64,000 nucleotides of DNA from Streptosporangium subroseum (GTDB lineage: Bacteria; Actinomycetota; Actinomycetes; Streptosporangiales; Streptosporangiaceae), in contig NZ_FZOD01000017.1 of NCBI RefSeq assembly GCF_900188345.1, forward strand, positions 1 to 64,000, written 5' to 3'. The notes below the pieces were generated by a model, which did no database searches, was not told the DNA's origin, and saw nothing but the letters and a program-made list of their open reading frames with translations. A program made the position numbers and the translations under genes. Below are positions 24,354 to 32,638 of the stretch, in pieces; the stretch's first letter is position 1, and each line of letters begins with the position of its first letter.

Positions 24354-25487
24354 ATGCGAACCATAGATTGGCTGGACGGTTCCGTACGGATCATCGACCA
24401 GACGCGGCTGCCGCATACCGAGACCCACGTCGACGTGCACGACGTCGAAGATCTCATCGTTCACATCCGGTCACTGGCGGTGCGTGGCGCGATGGCGCTG
24501 GGCGTGGCGGGCGCGATGGGCATGGCGCTCGCGGCGACCCGGGCCGAACGCGATCACCTTGACATGGACGGTGAGCTCGCCGCCGCGGCGCGGCTACTCG
24601 TCGAGGCTCGTCCCACCGCCGCCAACCTGGCCTGGGGCGTCGGCGAGATCCAGAAGGTCCGTGCCGCAGGAGCGGACGCCGCCGGCATCGTCGCGGCCGC
24701 GCTGGCCGTCCGGGACGCCGATCTGGATGCCAACAGCGCGCTCAGCGAGCGTGGAGCACGGCTGCTGGCCGGGGCGCGGCGCATCCTCACCCACTGCAAC
24801 GCGGGCGCGCTCGCGGGCGTCGAGTACGGCACCGCGCTCGGCGTCATCGGGCGGCTGCACGCCACCACCGGCCTGGACATGGTCTACGTCTGCGAGACGC
24901 GTCCGCTGCTACAGGGCAGCCGGCTCACCGCCTGGGAACTCGGCCGGCACGGCATCGCGCACCGGGTGATCGTGGACTCCGCCGCCGCCGGTCTGATCCT
25001 CGCCGGCGACGTCGACGCCGTGGTGGTCGGCGCGGACCGTGTCGCGGCCAACGGCGACGTCGCGAACAAGGTGGGGACGCTCGGCCACGCACTCGCGGCT
25101 CGCCACGCCGGAATTCCCTTTGTCGTCGCCGCCCCCGAGTCCACGATCGACCTCGGCACCCCGACCGGATCCGACATCCCGATCGAGATCCGCGACGAGC
25201 GCGAGGTGCTGGAGATCGACGGCCGGCGAGTGGCCGCACCCGGCAGCCTGGGCTGGAACCCGGCCTTCGACATCACCCCCTCGGCCCTGGTGACCGCCAT
25301 CGTCACCGAGCACCGTTCGCTGAACGATCCCAGGAACGATCCCCGGGACGACAGCCGGCACCCCTCACCGCACGATCCGCGGAACAGAACCGAACGCCTC
25401 TCACCGCATGAGCCCTGGAACAGAACCGAGCACCCCTCACCGAACGAGCCCTGGAACAGGGCGACACCCGAGGAGGACCTCGTATGA
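24354..25487 (+). CDS. mtnA: MtnA-type aldose-1-phosphate isomerase (methylthioribose-1-phosphate isomerase family)
   Basis: A 377-residue member of the eIF2B-related isomerase family. Marks: SLAVRGAMALGVAGAMGMAL, ILTHCNAGALAG with the catalytic Cys, VYVCETRPLLQGSRLTAWEL, VVVGADRVAANGDVANKVGT with the catalytic Asp, and WNPAFDITPS. MtnA interconverts 5-methylthioribose-1-P and methylthioribulose-1-P; relatives act on other aldose-1-phosphates. No other methionine-salvage gene is here. Coupling to dhaK by ATGA suggests another substrate. ATG 24354 (MRTIDWLDG) has no RBS, and the short leader suggests an almost leaderless message. The last 40-50 residues are a repetitive, charged tail (25359-25466) beyond the fold. 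Confidence 0.87.
   Translation: MRTIDWLDGSVRIIDQTRLPHTETHVDVHDVEDLIVHIRSLAVRGAMALGVAGAMGMALAATRAERDHLDMDGELAAAARLLVEARPTAANLAWGVGEIQKVRAAGADAAGIVAAALAVRDADLDANSALSERGARLLAGARRILTHCNAGALAGVEYGTALGVIGRLHATTGLDMVYVCETRPLLQGSRLTAWELGRHGIAHRVIVDSAAAGLILAGDVDAVVVGADRVAANGDVANKVGTLGHALAARHAGIPFVVAAPESTIDLGTPTGSDIPIEIRDEREVLEIDGRRVAAPGSLGWNPAFDITPSALVTAIVTEHRSLNDPRNDPRDDSRHPSPHDPRNRTERLSPHEPWNRTEHPSPNEPWNRATPEEDLV
25359..25466 (+). repeat. Three 36-base tandem repeats in the mtnA 3' end
   Basis: Units 25359-25394, 25395-25430 and 25431-25466 encode HPSPHDPRNRTE, RLSPHEPWNRTE and HPSPNEPWNRAT. The preceding NDPRNDPRDDSR looks like a further degraded unit. The repeats add a flexible, charged tail after the last conserved residue of the isomerase and stop just before the dhaK ribosome-binding site. 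Confidence 0.9.
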
Positions 25488-26482
25488 AGAAGCTCATCAA
25501 CGACCCGCACGACTTCGTCGACGAAGTCGTCGACGGCTTGCTGCTCGCCCATCCCGACCGCCTGCGGGCCGCGAGCGAGACCCGCAGGGCGCTGGTGCGC
25601 GCCGACGCGCCGGTCGCCGGTCAGGTCGGCATCGTCACCGGCGGTGGCTCGGGTCACCTGCCGGCCTTCCTCGGCTATGTCGGAAAGGGGCTGTGCAGCG
25701 GGGTCGCGGTGGGCAACGTCTTCTCCTCGCCGTCGGCGGAGCAGATGTATGAGGCGACCAAGGCCGTCAACGGCGGCGCGGGCGTTCTCTACCTGTACGG
25801 CAACTACGTCGGTGACTCGCTCAACTTCGACCTCGCCGCCGACATGGCCGACCTCGACGACATCCCGACCCGCACGGTCCGGATCACCGACGACGCGCTG
25901 AGCGCACCGCCCGAACGCGGCACCGAACGACGCGGGGTCGCCGGCATGGTCTTCGCGTTCAAGATCGCTGGTGCCGCGGCCGAACGCGGCGACTCCCTCG
26001 AAAAAGTGTCCGAGCTGGCCCAGCGTACGGTCGACAGCACCCGCTCGGCCGGCGTCGGGCTCTCCCCGACGATCCTGCCCGAGGCGGGCAGGGCCACCTT
26101 CGAGCTCGCCGACGGCGAGATGGAGATCGGGATCGGCATCCACGGCGAGCCGGGATCACGCCGTGGCCCGCTCGAAACGGCCGACGAGGTGGCCGACACC
26201 TTGCTCGCGGTCATCCTGGACGACCTCCGGCTCGGGGCGGACGAGCAGGTCGCGGTCCTCGTCAACGGCCTGGGCGCCACTCCCCTGGAGGAGCTGTACC
26301 TGATCTACCGGCGCGTCCACAACACCCTCCTGGACAAGGGGATCGGCGTGCATCGCCCCTATGTCGGCGAATACGCGACGAGCCTCGAGATGGCCGGTGC
26401 GTCGGTCACGGTGCTGCGTCTCGACGACGAGCTGACCGAACTGCTCGACGCTCCGGCTGACTCCCCGTTCTTCCAGCAGTGA
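25484..26482 (+). CDS. dhaK: Dihydroxyacetone kinase subunit DhaK
   Basis: A 332-residue substrate-binding subunit. Gly-rich loop TGGGSGHLPAF, the Asp-bearing YGNYVGDSLNFD and the histidine that forms a hemiaminal with the keto substrate (GIGIHGEPGS) are all present. With DhaL it phosphorylates dihydroxyacetone or, in related systems, tetruloses. Start ATG 25484 follows a strong GAGGAGG and overlaps the mtnA stop (ATGA). No DhaM phosphotransferase subunit is seen, so ATP is the likely donor. Confidence 0.94.
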   Translation: MKKLINDPHDFVDEVVDGLLLAHPDRLRAASETRRALVRADAPVAGQVGIVTGGGSGHLPAFLGYVGKGLCSGVAVGNVFSSPSAEQMYEATKAVNGGAGVLYLYGNYVGDSLNFDLAADMADLDDIPTRTVRITDDALSAPPERGTERRGVAGMVFAFKIAGAAAERGDSLEKVSELAQRTVDSTRSAGVGLSPTILPEAGRATFELADGEMEIGIGIHGEPGSRRGPLETADEVADTLLAVILDDLRLGADEQVAVLVNGLGATPLEELYLIYRRVHNTLLDKGIGVHRPYVGEYATSLEMAGASVTVLRLDDELTELLDAPADSPFFQQ

Positions 26483-26508
26483 CTTCCAGCAGCGAAGGGA
26501 CAGCCGTC

Positions 26509-27141
26509 ATGACCACTCTCACCGTGCCCGAAGTCGGCGCCATCCTCGACCAGGCCCTGCTGACGCTGGCCGGGCAGCGTGACCATCTCCGTGATCTCGA
26601 CGCGGCGGTCGGGGACGGTGACCTCGGCATCACCGTCGACAGGGGTGCCGGCGCGATCCGGGCCGCGTTGGCCGAGACGCCGCCCGACACGTTCGGCGCG
26701 CTGCTGCGAACCGCCGGTACGGCGTTCGCCGGAGGCAACCCGTCGACGATGGCCGCGCTGGTGGGCACCGGCCTTCTCGCCGCGGCGAAGGAGGTGGACG
26801 GTGAGCGCGAGCTGAGCCCGGAGGTCGCGGTACGGATCGGGGACAGCGCTCAGCGGCGCATCGCGGAACGCGGAAAGGCCGGCCTGGGCGACAAGACCGT
26901 GCTCGACGCACTCGCTCCGAGCGTGGACGCGCTGCGGAAGGCGGGGGAGGGCGAACGACTGGCGGCGATGATCGCGGCGGCTCGCGAGGGTGTCGAGGCG
27001 ACGACGGACCAGCCCGCGCGCAAGGGGAGGGCGGCATGGGTCGGTGAGCGGGGCACCGGCCACCCGGACCCCGGCGCCACCGCGTACCTGCTGTTCCTGG
27101 AAAGCCTGCTGTCGGCGGTGACGGAGCGGGCACCGCGGTAG
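26509..27141 (+). CDS. dhaL: Dihydroxyacetone kinase ATP-binding subunit DhaL
   Basis: A 210-residue all-helical nucleotide-binding subunit. The Mg-ATP aspartates lie in DLDAAVGDGDLGITVDRG, and further signatures are NPSTMAALVG, GKAGLGDKTVLDAL and GTGHPDPGAT. ATP dependence rather than PEP:PTS is inferred from the absence of DhaM. ATG 26509 has GAAGGG nine bases upstream. A GTG at 26479 overlaps the dhaK stop in GTGA fashion and is a possible alternative start. Third gene of the GntR-controlled unit. Confidence 0.93.
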   Translation: MTTLTVPEVGAILDQALLTLAGQRDHLRDLDAAVGDGDLGITVDRGAGAIRAALAETPPDTFGALLRTAGTAFAGGNPSTMAALVGTGLLAAAKEVDGERELSPEVAVRIGDSAQRRIAERGKAGLGDKTVLDALAPSVDALRKAGEGERLAAMIAAAREGVEATTDQPARKGRAAWVGERGTGHPDPGATAYLLFLESLLSAVTERAPR

Positions 27142-27237
27142 CGGGCGGTCTCGCCGCTCCCGCGATGTCAAACGTGCCGTCGATACGTGCACCGGACGAC
27201 AACGACGTCGAGATCGAGGAGCGGAGGCCGGATGTGA

Positions 27238-27849
27238 TCAGTTAAGCGGGGCGTAGCCGAGGACGTGGTCGCGGAGCAGGGCACCCGCGTCGGGGTCCCT
27301 GCGTTCGAACGCCGCCATGAGCGGCTCGTGGTCGGCGGCGTTCTCGCAGGGCCGCATCCGGAACAGCCGGACCGACAGGTGCGTCCACACCTCGATGCCG
27401 AGCGACTCCCACACCGCCAGGAGCACGTCGTTGCCCGAGGCTTCGACGATCTCGCGGTGGAACGCGACGCCATGGCGTACCTGGTCGACCATGGAAGAGG
27501 CGGCCGCGGCCCGGTGCAGGCCGGCGAGGTGGACCCGCAGCGCCTCGACGGGCGGGTGACGCAGCCGTACGGCCGTCTCCTCCAGGCCCGCCCGTACCTC
27601 GTAGATCTCGCGCAGGTCGGTCGCGGTGAGCCGGCGGATCCGCGCGCCCTTGTGCGGCGACGACTCGACGAGCCGGAGCGCCTCCAGCTCGCGCAGTGCC
27701 TCGCGCACCGGAGCCTGGCTGACGCCCAGCTCCGCCGCCATACGCCGTTCCACCACGCGGTCACCGGGCCCCCACCGGCCGCTGATCAGGCCATCGAGTA
27801 CGGCCTGCCGGATCTGATCACGCAGCGGGGGTCGTAAGACAGGTTTCAC
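27238..27849 (-). CDS. GntR-family regulator (FadR/FCD type)
   Basis: About 203 residues from GTG 27849. The winged HTH is [20 protein letters not shown], then [20 protein letters not shown] and a wing [10 protein letters not shown]. The C-terminal FCD domain shows a metal/ligand His pattern ([13 protein letters not shown] in [13 protein letters not shown]). Relatives sense organic acids. In-frame starts are ATG 27891, TTG 27876 and GTG 27849, none with an RBS. I prefer GTG because it leaves the palindrome 27877-27894 outside the coding region and gives a usual N-terminus. Divergent from aceE, which it probably represses. Confidence 0.86.
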   Translation of the reverse strand: MKPVLRPPLRDQIRQAVLDGLISGRWGPGDRVVERRMAAELGVSQAPVREALRELEALRLVESSPHKGARIRRLTATDLREIYEVRAGLEETAVRLRHPPVEALRVHLAGLHRAAAASSMVDQVRHGVAFHREIVEASGNDVLLAVWESLGIEVWTHLSVRLFRMRPCENAADHEPLMAAFERRDPDAGALLRDHVLGYAPLN

Positions 27850-27876
27850 GAACCCAATGATGGCAGATGCAAACAA

Positions 27877-27894
27877 CCGATGATCGATCATTGG
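27877..27894. promoter_or_regulatory. Palindromic operator candidate between GntR and aceE
   Basis: CCGATGATCGATCATTGG is an 18-base palindrome with one mismatched pair, built on the perfect ATGATCGATCAT (27880-27891). A further CCAATGAT at 27854-27861 is inverted to ATCATTGG at 27887-27894. It lies 15 bases before the aceE start, suiting repression by the divergent FCD-type GntR. Confidence 0.55.
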
Positions 27895-27909
27895 GTGTTT
27901 AATGGTGAT

Positions 27910-30369
27910 ATGGAGAAGGATATTGACCCGCAGGAGACCGCGGAATGGCTGGAATCGCTAGAGGCGGTCCGCCGGGCGGCAGGCCCAGAACGGGCCGAGT
28001 ACCTGCTGAAGCGGCTGGCCACGAGCAGCCGCTACATCAACACCGTGCCGACGTCGGAGGAGCCCGGCTACCCCGGTGACCTCGAACTGGAAGAGCGGAT
28101 CGCGGCCTACGACCGGTGGAACGCGGCGGCGATGATCACCAGGGGCAGCCGGCTCGGGCTCGGCGGTCACCTGGCCACCTATGCCTCGGCCGCCTGGCTG
28201 TACGAGGTCGGGTTCAACCATTTCTTCCACGGCACTCATGACCAGGTGTACTTCCAGGGCCACGCGTCCCCGGGCATCTACGCCCGCGCGTTCCTGGAGG
28301 GACGACTGACCGAGGACCAGCTCGACCTGTTCCGGCGCGAGCCCGAGGGCGGGCTGCCGTCGTATCCGCATCCGCGGAGCATGAGCGGGTTCTGGCAGTT
28401 CCCCACCGTGTCCATGGGCCTCGGGCCGCTCAACGCGATCTACCAGGCCAGGTTCAACCGCTACCTGCACAACCGCGGCATCAAAGACACCTCGCTCAGC
28501 CACGTATGGGCCTTCCTCGGCGACGGCGAGATGGACGAGCCCGAGTCCACGGCGGCCATCACCCTGGCCGCCCGCGAAGGGCTGGACAACCTGACCTTCG
28601 TGATCAACTGCAACCTGCAGCGGCTCGACGGGCCGGTGCGCGGCAACACCCGCATCGTGCAGGAGCTCGAAGGCGTCTTCAGGGGCGCGGGCTGGCACGT
28701 CGTCAAGGCGCTGTGGGGCGCCGAATGGGACGGGCTGCTCGGTTCGGACGAGCTGGTGTCCCGGCTGAGCGAGATGCCGGACGGGCAGTTCCAGACCTTC
28801 GCCACCTCGACCGGGGACTACATCAGGCAGCATCTGTTCCACGGGCTGGACGTGCCGTACTCCGATGAGGACCTGCGGCGCATCGTCGGCGGTTCGCGGG
28901 CCGGCCACGAGCCGCGCAAGGTGCACGCCGCCTACCGCCGGGCCCTCGACCACCAGGGCGCGCCGACGGTGATCCTCGTGCAGACCGTCAAGGGATGGAC
29001 ACTCGGGGCCGGGGTGGAGGCGCGCAACGCCAACCACCAGATGAAGAAGCTCACCCAGGACGAGTTCAGGGCGCTGCGCGACCGGCTCGGGCTGCCGGTG
29101 CCGGACGAGGCACTCGACGCGGACCTGCCGCCGTACCTGCACCCCGGGGCCGACTCGCCCGAGGTCCGCTACATGGCCGAGCGCCGCCGCGCCCTGGGCG
29201 GGCCCATCCCCAGCCGAACCGTCTCCCACCAGCCGCTGCCGGCGCCGCCCGAGCGGCCCTTCCAGTCCCTGGAGAAGGGGTCCAAGCAGCCGGTGGCCAC
29301 CACGATGGCCTTCGTCCGCCTGGTCAAGGACCTCATGAAGGAGCCGGAGACCGGGCGCCGCTGGGTGCCCATCGTGCCCGACGAGGCCAGGACCTTCGGC
29401 ATGGAGTCGCTGTTCCCCACCGCCAAGATCTACTCGCCGCTGGGCCAGCGTTACGAGTCGGTCGACCGGGACCTGCTGCTCTCCTACCAGGAGGCGGTCG
29501 ACGGCCAGCTCCTGATCGAGGGCATCACCGAGGCGGGATCGATGGCGTCGTTCACGGCCGCCGCCACCAGCTACGCCACCCACGGCGAGGCCATGATCCC
29601 GTTCTACATCTTCTACTCGATGTTCGGCTGGCAGCGGACCGGCGACCAGATGTGGGCGCTGGCCGACCAGCTCGGCCGCGGATTCCTGATCGGCGCCACC
29701 GCGGGGCGGACCACGATGACCGGCGAGGGGCTGCAGCACGCCGACGGGCACTCCCAGCTGCTCGCCTCCGTCAACCCCGCATGTCTCGCCTACGACCCCG
29801 CCTTCGGCTACGAGGTCGCGGAGATCGTGCGCGAAGGGCTCCGGCGCATGTACGGGCCCGACGGCGAGGACGTCTTCTACTACCTCACCCTCTACAACGA
29901 GCCGCTTCCCCAGCCCGCGATGCCCGAGGGCGTGCGCGAGGGCATCCTCAAGGGCATCTACCGTTACTCCTCCGGCGGCGGCCAGGCCCATCTGCTCGCC
30001 AGCGGCACCGCGATCCACTGGGCGCTGGCCGCGCAGCGGATGCTCCAGGAGGAGTACGGCGTGGGCGTCGACGTCTGGTCGGTCACCTCGTGGAGCGAGC
30101 TGCGCCGCGACGCGATGACCTCCACCGGAGTGCCGTACCTCCAGCAGGCCCTGGCCGGGACCGAGGGCCCGGTGATCGCGGTCAGCGACTGGATGCGCGC
30201 AGTGCCGGATCAGATCAGCCCGTGGATCGACCGGCCGTGGACCTCCCTCGGCACCGACGGGTTCGGCCTCTCCGGCACCCGGGAGTCCGTACGCGAGCAC
30301 TTCGGCGTCGACCCGCGTTCGATCGCCGACACCGTGCTCAAGTCCGTCGAGGAGTCCGGCCGGCGATGA
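27910..30369 (+). CDS. aceE: Pyruvate dehydrogenase E1 component, homodimeric type (short paralogue)
   Basis: An 819-residue thiamine-diphosphate enzyme that decarboxylates pyruvate and acetylates the E2 lipoyl domain. TPP/Mg site: [11 protein letters not shown] to [11 protein letters not shown]. The pyrimidine domain holds [19 protein letters not shown] and [20 protein letters not shown]. AceE proteins are usually 880-930 residues; this one lacks part of the C-terminus and is probably a second, specialised copy. No E2/E3 genes adjoin. Start ATG 27910 ([10 protein letters not shown]) fits the family's beginning; no clear RBS. Probably repressed by the divergent GntR protein. Confidence 0.92.
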   Translation: MEKDIDPQETAEWLESLEAVRRAAGPERAEYLLKRLATSSRYINTVPTSEEPGYPGDLELEERIAAYDRWNAAAMITRGSRLGLGGHLATYASAAWLYEVGFNHFFHGTHDQVYFQGHASPGIYARAFLEGRLTEDQLDLFRREPEGGLPSYPHPRSMSGFWQFPTVSMGLGPLNAIYQARFNRYLHNRGIKDTSLSHVWAFLGDGEMDEPESTAAITLAAREGLDNLTFVINCNLQRLDGPVRGNTRIVQELEGVFRGAGWHVVKALWGAEWDGLLGSDELVSRLSEMPDGQFQTFATSTGDYIRQHLFHGLDVPYSDEDLRRIVGGSRAGHEPRKVHAAYRRALDHQGAPTVILVQTVKGWTLGAGVEARNANHQMKKLTQDEFRALRDRLGLPVPDEALDADLPPYLHPGADSPEVRYMAERRRALGGPIPSRTVSHQPLPAPPERPFQSLEKGSKQPVATTMAFVRLVKDLMKEPETGRRWVPIVPDEARTFGMESLFPTAKIYSPLGQRYESVDRDLLLSYQEAVDGQLLIEGITEAGSMASFTAAATSYATHGEAMIPFYIFYSMFGWQRTGDQMWALADQLGRGFLIGATAGRTTMTGEGLQHADGHSQLLASVNPACLAYDPAFGYEVAEIVREGLRRMYGPDGEDVFYYLTLYNEPLPQPAMPEGVREGILKGIYRYSSGGGQAHLLASGTAIHWALAAQRMLQEEYGVGVDVWSVTSWSELRRDAMTSTGVPYLQQALAGTEGPVIAVSDWMRAVPDQISPWIDRPWTSLGTDGFGLSGTRESVREHFGVDPRSIADTVLKSVEESGRR

Positions 30370-30464
30370 CCGGCCCGGCTTGACCACCGCCGAGGCCGAG
30401 CCGTCCGGGTGCCGTCCACCTGCGCGAGGACGACACCCGGACGCCCGCCGGGCGGAGGGAGAGC

Positions 30465-30503
30465 GATCCGGAGGCCCTGCTCGCCGAGCAGGGCCTCCGG
30501 ATC
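30465..30503. terminator. Strong stem-loop terminator after aceE
   Basis: GATCCGGAGGCCCTGCT (30465-30481) pairs perfectly with 30487-30503 around a 5-base loop. This 17-base-pair stem lies between convergent aceE (stop 30369) and the zinc-ribbon gene (stop 30542) and should stop transcription from both sides. Confidence 0.82.
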
Positions 30504-30541
30504 ACCCGGGTCCGCCGGAGTCGGCTACGGGAGGACCGGGC

Positions 30542-30757
30542 TCAGTCTTTCTGGCGGGCGAACAGTTCAAGGTGGGAGCACCGGACGCAGCGGAAGGCGT
30601 CAATGATCAAGCGCGGTTTTCCCAGCCGCCTGGCACCGCCGAACAGTCCGCGCTTCAGAGTGCCCTCGATCCAGCGGCTGTACCCCTGGGAGTGCTCACC
30701 GCCGTCCTCGATGAAGCCCGGTTCCAGATCCACGCTGTCACATTGAGTGCATCGCAT
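30542..30757 (-). CDS. Small zinc-ribbon protein, unknown function
   Basis: A 71-residue protein with two C-x-x-C knuckles, MRCTQCDSVDLEPG at the start and FRCVRCSHLELFA near the end, the spacing of a single zinc ribbon. Between them is a basic amphipathic segment (RWIEGTLKRGLFGGARRL). Similar short proteins with this pattern occur widely in actinomycetes without known role. The ATG lies just after a GC-poor leader. It stands alone, bounded by the aceE terminator. Confidence 0.7.
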   Translation of the reverse strand: MRCTQCDSVDLEPGFIEDGGEHSQGYSRWIEGTLKRGLFGGARRLGKPRLIIDAFRCVRCSHLELFARQKD

Positions 30758-30900
30758 GCCCGTATTGTGCCAGCGATCTCTCCCGCGACCAGGCCATGCG
30801 GTCTACGGCTCCCTACGGCTCCCACGCGACCCGGACACCCGGGGTGCGCGGGGGAAGCCGGTCATCGGGGCCTCACCGGTCAGGGGAGAGCCAGGGCGCC

Positions 30901-30924
30901 TAAAATGAACTGGGAAGTCCATTT
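30901..30924. promoter_or_regulatory. Palindromic TetR operator with overlapping -10 box
   Basis: AAATGAACT (30903-30911), GGGA, AGTCCATTT (30916-30924): nine-base inverted arms with one mismatch. TAAAAT (30901-30906) is a good -10 box for the TetR gene that starts at 30940, so the site fits direct autorepression. Confidence 0.65.
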
Positions 30925-30939
30925 TTAGGAGCGAGAACC

Positions 30940-31554
30940 ATGCACCGGTCCCTTACACCGAAGGGCGAGGCCACGCGGGCGCGCATCATCGAAGGAGCCG
31001 CCCAGGTGCTTCGGGAGAGCAACGTCGTCTCCGCCACGCTCGACGACATCCGGCAGCAGACCGGCACGAGCAAGAGCCAGCTGTTCCACTACTTCCCGGA
31101 GGGCAAGGACCAGCTGCTGCTCGCCGTCGCCCAGTACGAGGCGGATCGGGTGCTGGACGACCAGCAGCCGTACCTCAGCTGTCTCACCTCCTGGGACGCG
31201 TGGTACCAGTGGCGGGACGTCGTCGTCGAGCGGTACCGGTCGCAGGGGGACACCTGTCCCCTGAGCGCGCTGTTTCTGCAGATCGGCCGCACCACACCGG
31301 GTGCCCGGGCCGTCGTGGTGGAACTCCTGAAAAGATGGCAGGCCGAGCTGGCCGCCGGCATCCGGGCGATGCGGGACGGCGGTCACCTTCCGGCGTCGTA
31401 CGACGTCGACGAGGCCGCCGCGGCTCTCCTCGCCGGTGTGCAGGGAGGAGTGTCGATCATGATGTCCACCGGGCGGTCCACCCACCTGGAGGCCGCGATC
31501 GACGTCGGGATCAGGCATCTGCGGATGGGTGGCCGGGAGCTCGCCCGGCCGTGA
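30940..31554 (+). CDS. TetR-family transcriptional regulator
   Basis: A 204-residue regulator. HTH: RARIIEGAAQVLRESNVVSA and IRQQTGTSKSQLFHYFPEGK. The C-terminal domain (TetR_C-type, LDDQQPYLSCLTSW to AAIDVGIRHLRMG) resembles LmrA/YxaF-like regulators. ATG 30940 has TAGGAG eight bases upstream. A 22-base palindrome overlaps its -10 box. Its last 44 bases run antisense through the 3' end of the glycosyltransferase gene. A target other than itself is not visible; the neighbouring zinc-ribbon gene transcribes away from it. Confidence 0.9.
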   Translation: MHRSLTPKGEATRARIIEGAAQVLRESNVVSATLDDIRQQTGTSKSQLFHYFPEGKDQLLLAVAQYEADRVLDDQQPYLSCLTSWDAWYQWRDVVVERYRSQGDTCPLSALFLQIGRTTPGARAVVVELLKRWQAELAAGIRAMRDGGHLPASYDVDEAAAALLAGVQGGVSIMMSTGRSTHLEAAIDVGIRHLRMGGRELARP

Positions 31555-32638
31555 GCCCCACGTAGAAATCCAGGTGCCGCAGGGCCGCGGCCTCCCAGGT
31601 ATGCCGGGCCGCGAGCGCGCGGCCCTCGGAGCGCCGCAGGGGGTCCGGGCCGTCCAGGGCGTGCCCGAGCTCCGCGGCGAGCGCGTCCGGGCCGGCGGCG
31701 AAACGGGCGGCGGACCCGAAGACCTCGCGCAGGACGGGCAGGTCGCGGACGACCAGGGGAACGCCCGCCGCGAGAGCCTCCATCGCGGCGAGTCCGAAGC
31801 CTTCCTTGGTTGAGGGGAAGGCGAAGGCGTCGGCGGCGGCGACGAGCGAGGGCAGGTCGCCGTCCGCGACGGTGCCGAGGACCACCGGTTCGACGCCGAG
31901 TTCGGCGGCACGGGCCTCCCATCGGACGCGGTAGTCGCGGTAGTCGAAGAGGGTCTCGCCTCCGGCGATGACCAGGCGCACCTCGGGATGGCGCACGCGG
32001 AGCAGCGCGTACGCCTCCAGCAGGTCCAGCGATCCCTTGCGGGGTTCGATCCCGCCGACGGCGAGGATGTAGCGGCCGAGCCGGGCCTTCCACCGAGCCC
32101 GGGCCGCGATGTCCTTCGCGGCCGAGGCGAACCGCTCGTAGGCCACGCCGTTGGGGATGACCTGAGCCGTGATGTTCCAGCCGTCGGCCAGTTCGGCGGC
32201 GACGGTGCCGGAGACGCAGACATGCGCGTACGGGGTGACGATCGCCCGCTCGTGGCAGGTGGCCAGTTCGGGGGTGGTGAAGTGGTCGAGGTGATGGACG
32301 GTGCGTACGCACCGTCCCACGGCGTTGGCGCTGATGCAGTCCTGGGCGTGCACGATGTCGTAGCCTGCCGGGTCGAAGGCGTCGCGCAGGGCGGTGATGG
32401 AGCGCAGCACACGCTCCCCGACGGTCTCACCGGGCCGGTCGGGGAATGGCACGACACGTTGCCGGACGGCCGGGTCGACCTCGCGGAAGAACCCGGCGTC
32501 GCCGCCCCGCCCCAGGGTCCACACGGTGACCCGCTGGCCGGCCGCCGCCAGTGCCTCGGCGAGGGCGAGGGTGTGCACGACGCCGCCCCGTGGCTTGGTG
32601 GAGTAGCTGAGCAGGGCGATGGACAGGGGAGCCGTCAT
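31511..32638 (-). CDS. MSMEG_0565-family glycosyltransferase (GT4), last gene of the Nit1C-like operon
   Basis: A 375-residue GT-B glycosyltransferase. N-terminal acceptor domain: ALLSYSTKPRGGVVHTLALA; C-terminal donor domain: ILAVGGIEPRKGSLDLLEAY and the sugar-nucleotide EGFGLAAMEALAAGVP. This fits the MSMEG_0565 family, found only in the 'nitrogen starvation response' gene cluster. What it glycosylates is unknown. ATG 32638 overlaps the preceding stop (ATGA). Its 3' end overlaps the convergent TetR gene by 44 bases. Confidence 0.86.
   Translation of the reverse strand: MTAPLSIALLSYSTKPRGGVVHTLALAEALAAAGQRVTVWTLGRGGDAGFFREVDPAVRQRVVPFPDRPGETVGERVLRSITALRDAFDPAGYDIVHAQDCISANAVGRCVRTVHHLDHFTTPELATCHERAIVTPYAHVCVSGTVAAELADGWNITAQVIPNGVAYERFASAAKDIAARARWKARLGRYILAVGGIEPRKGSLDLLEAYALLRVRHPEVRLVIAGGETLFDYRDYRVRWEARAAELGVEPVVLGTVADGDLPSLVAAADAFAFPSTKEGFGLAAMEALAAGVPLVVRDLPVLREVFGSAARFAAGPDALAAELGHALDGPDPLRRSEGRALAARHTWEAAALRHLDFYVGLTAGRAPGHPSADA

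Noticed and set aside
25359-25466. CRISPR-like array
   Set aside because: Repeats are directly adjacent without spacers and are in frame with mtnA, so they are a coding tandem repeat.
27958-30387. Uninterrupted 809-codon minus-strand frame opposite aceE
   Set aside because: Mirror of a long GC-rich gene; product is His/Gly/Val-rich without domains, and aceE on the other strand has all its motifs.
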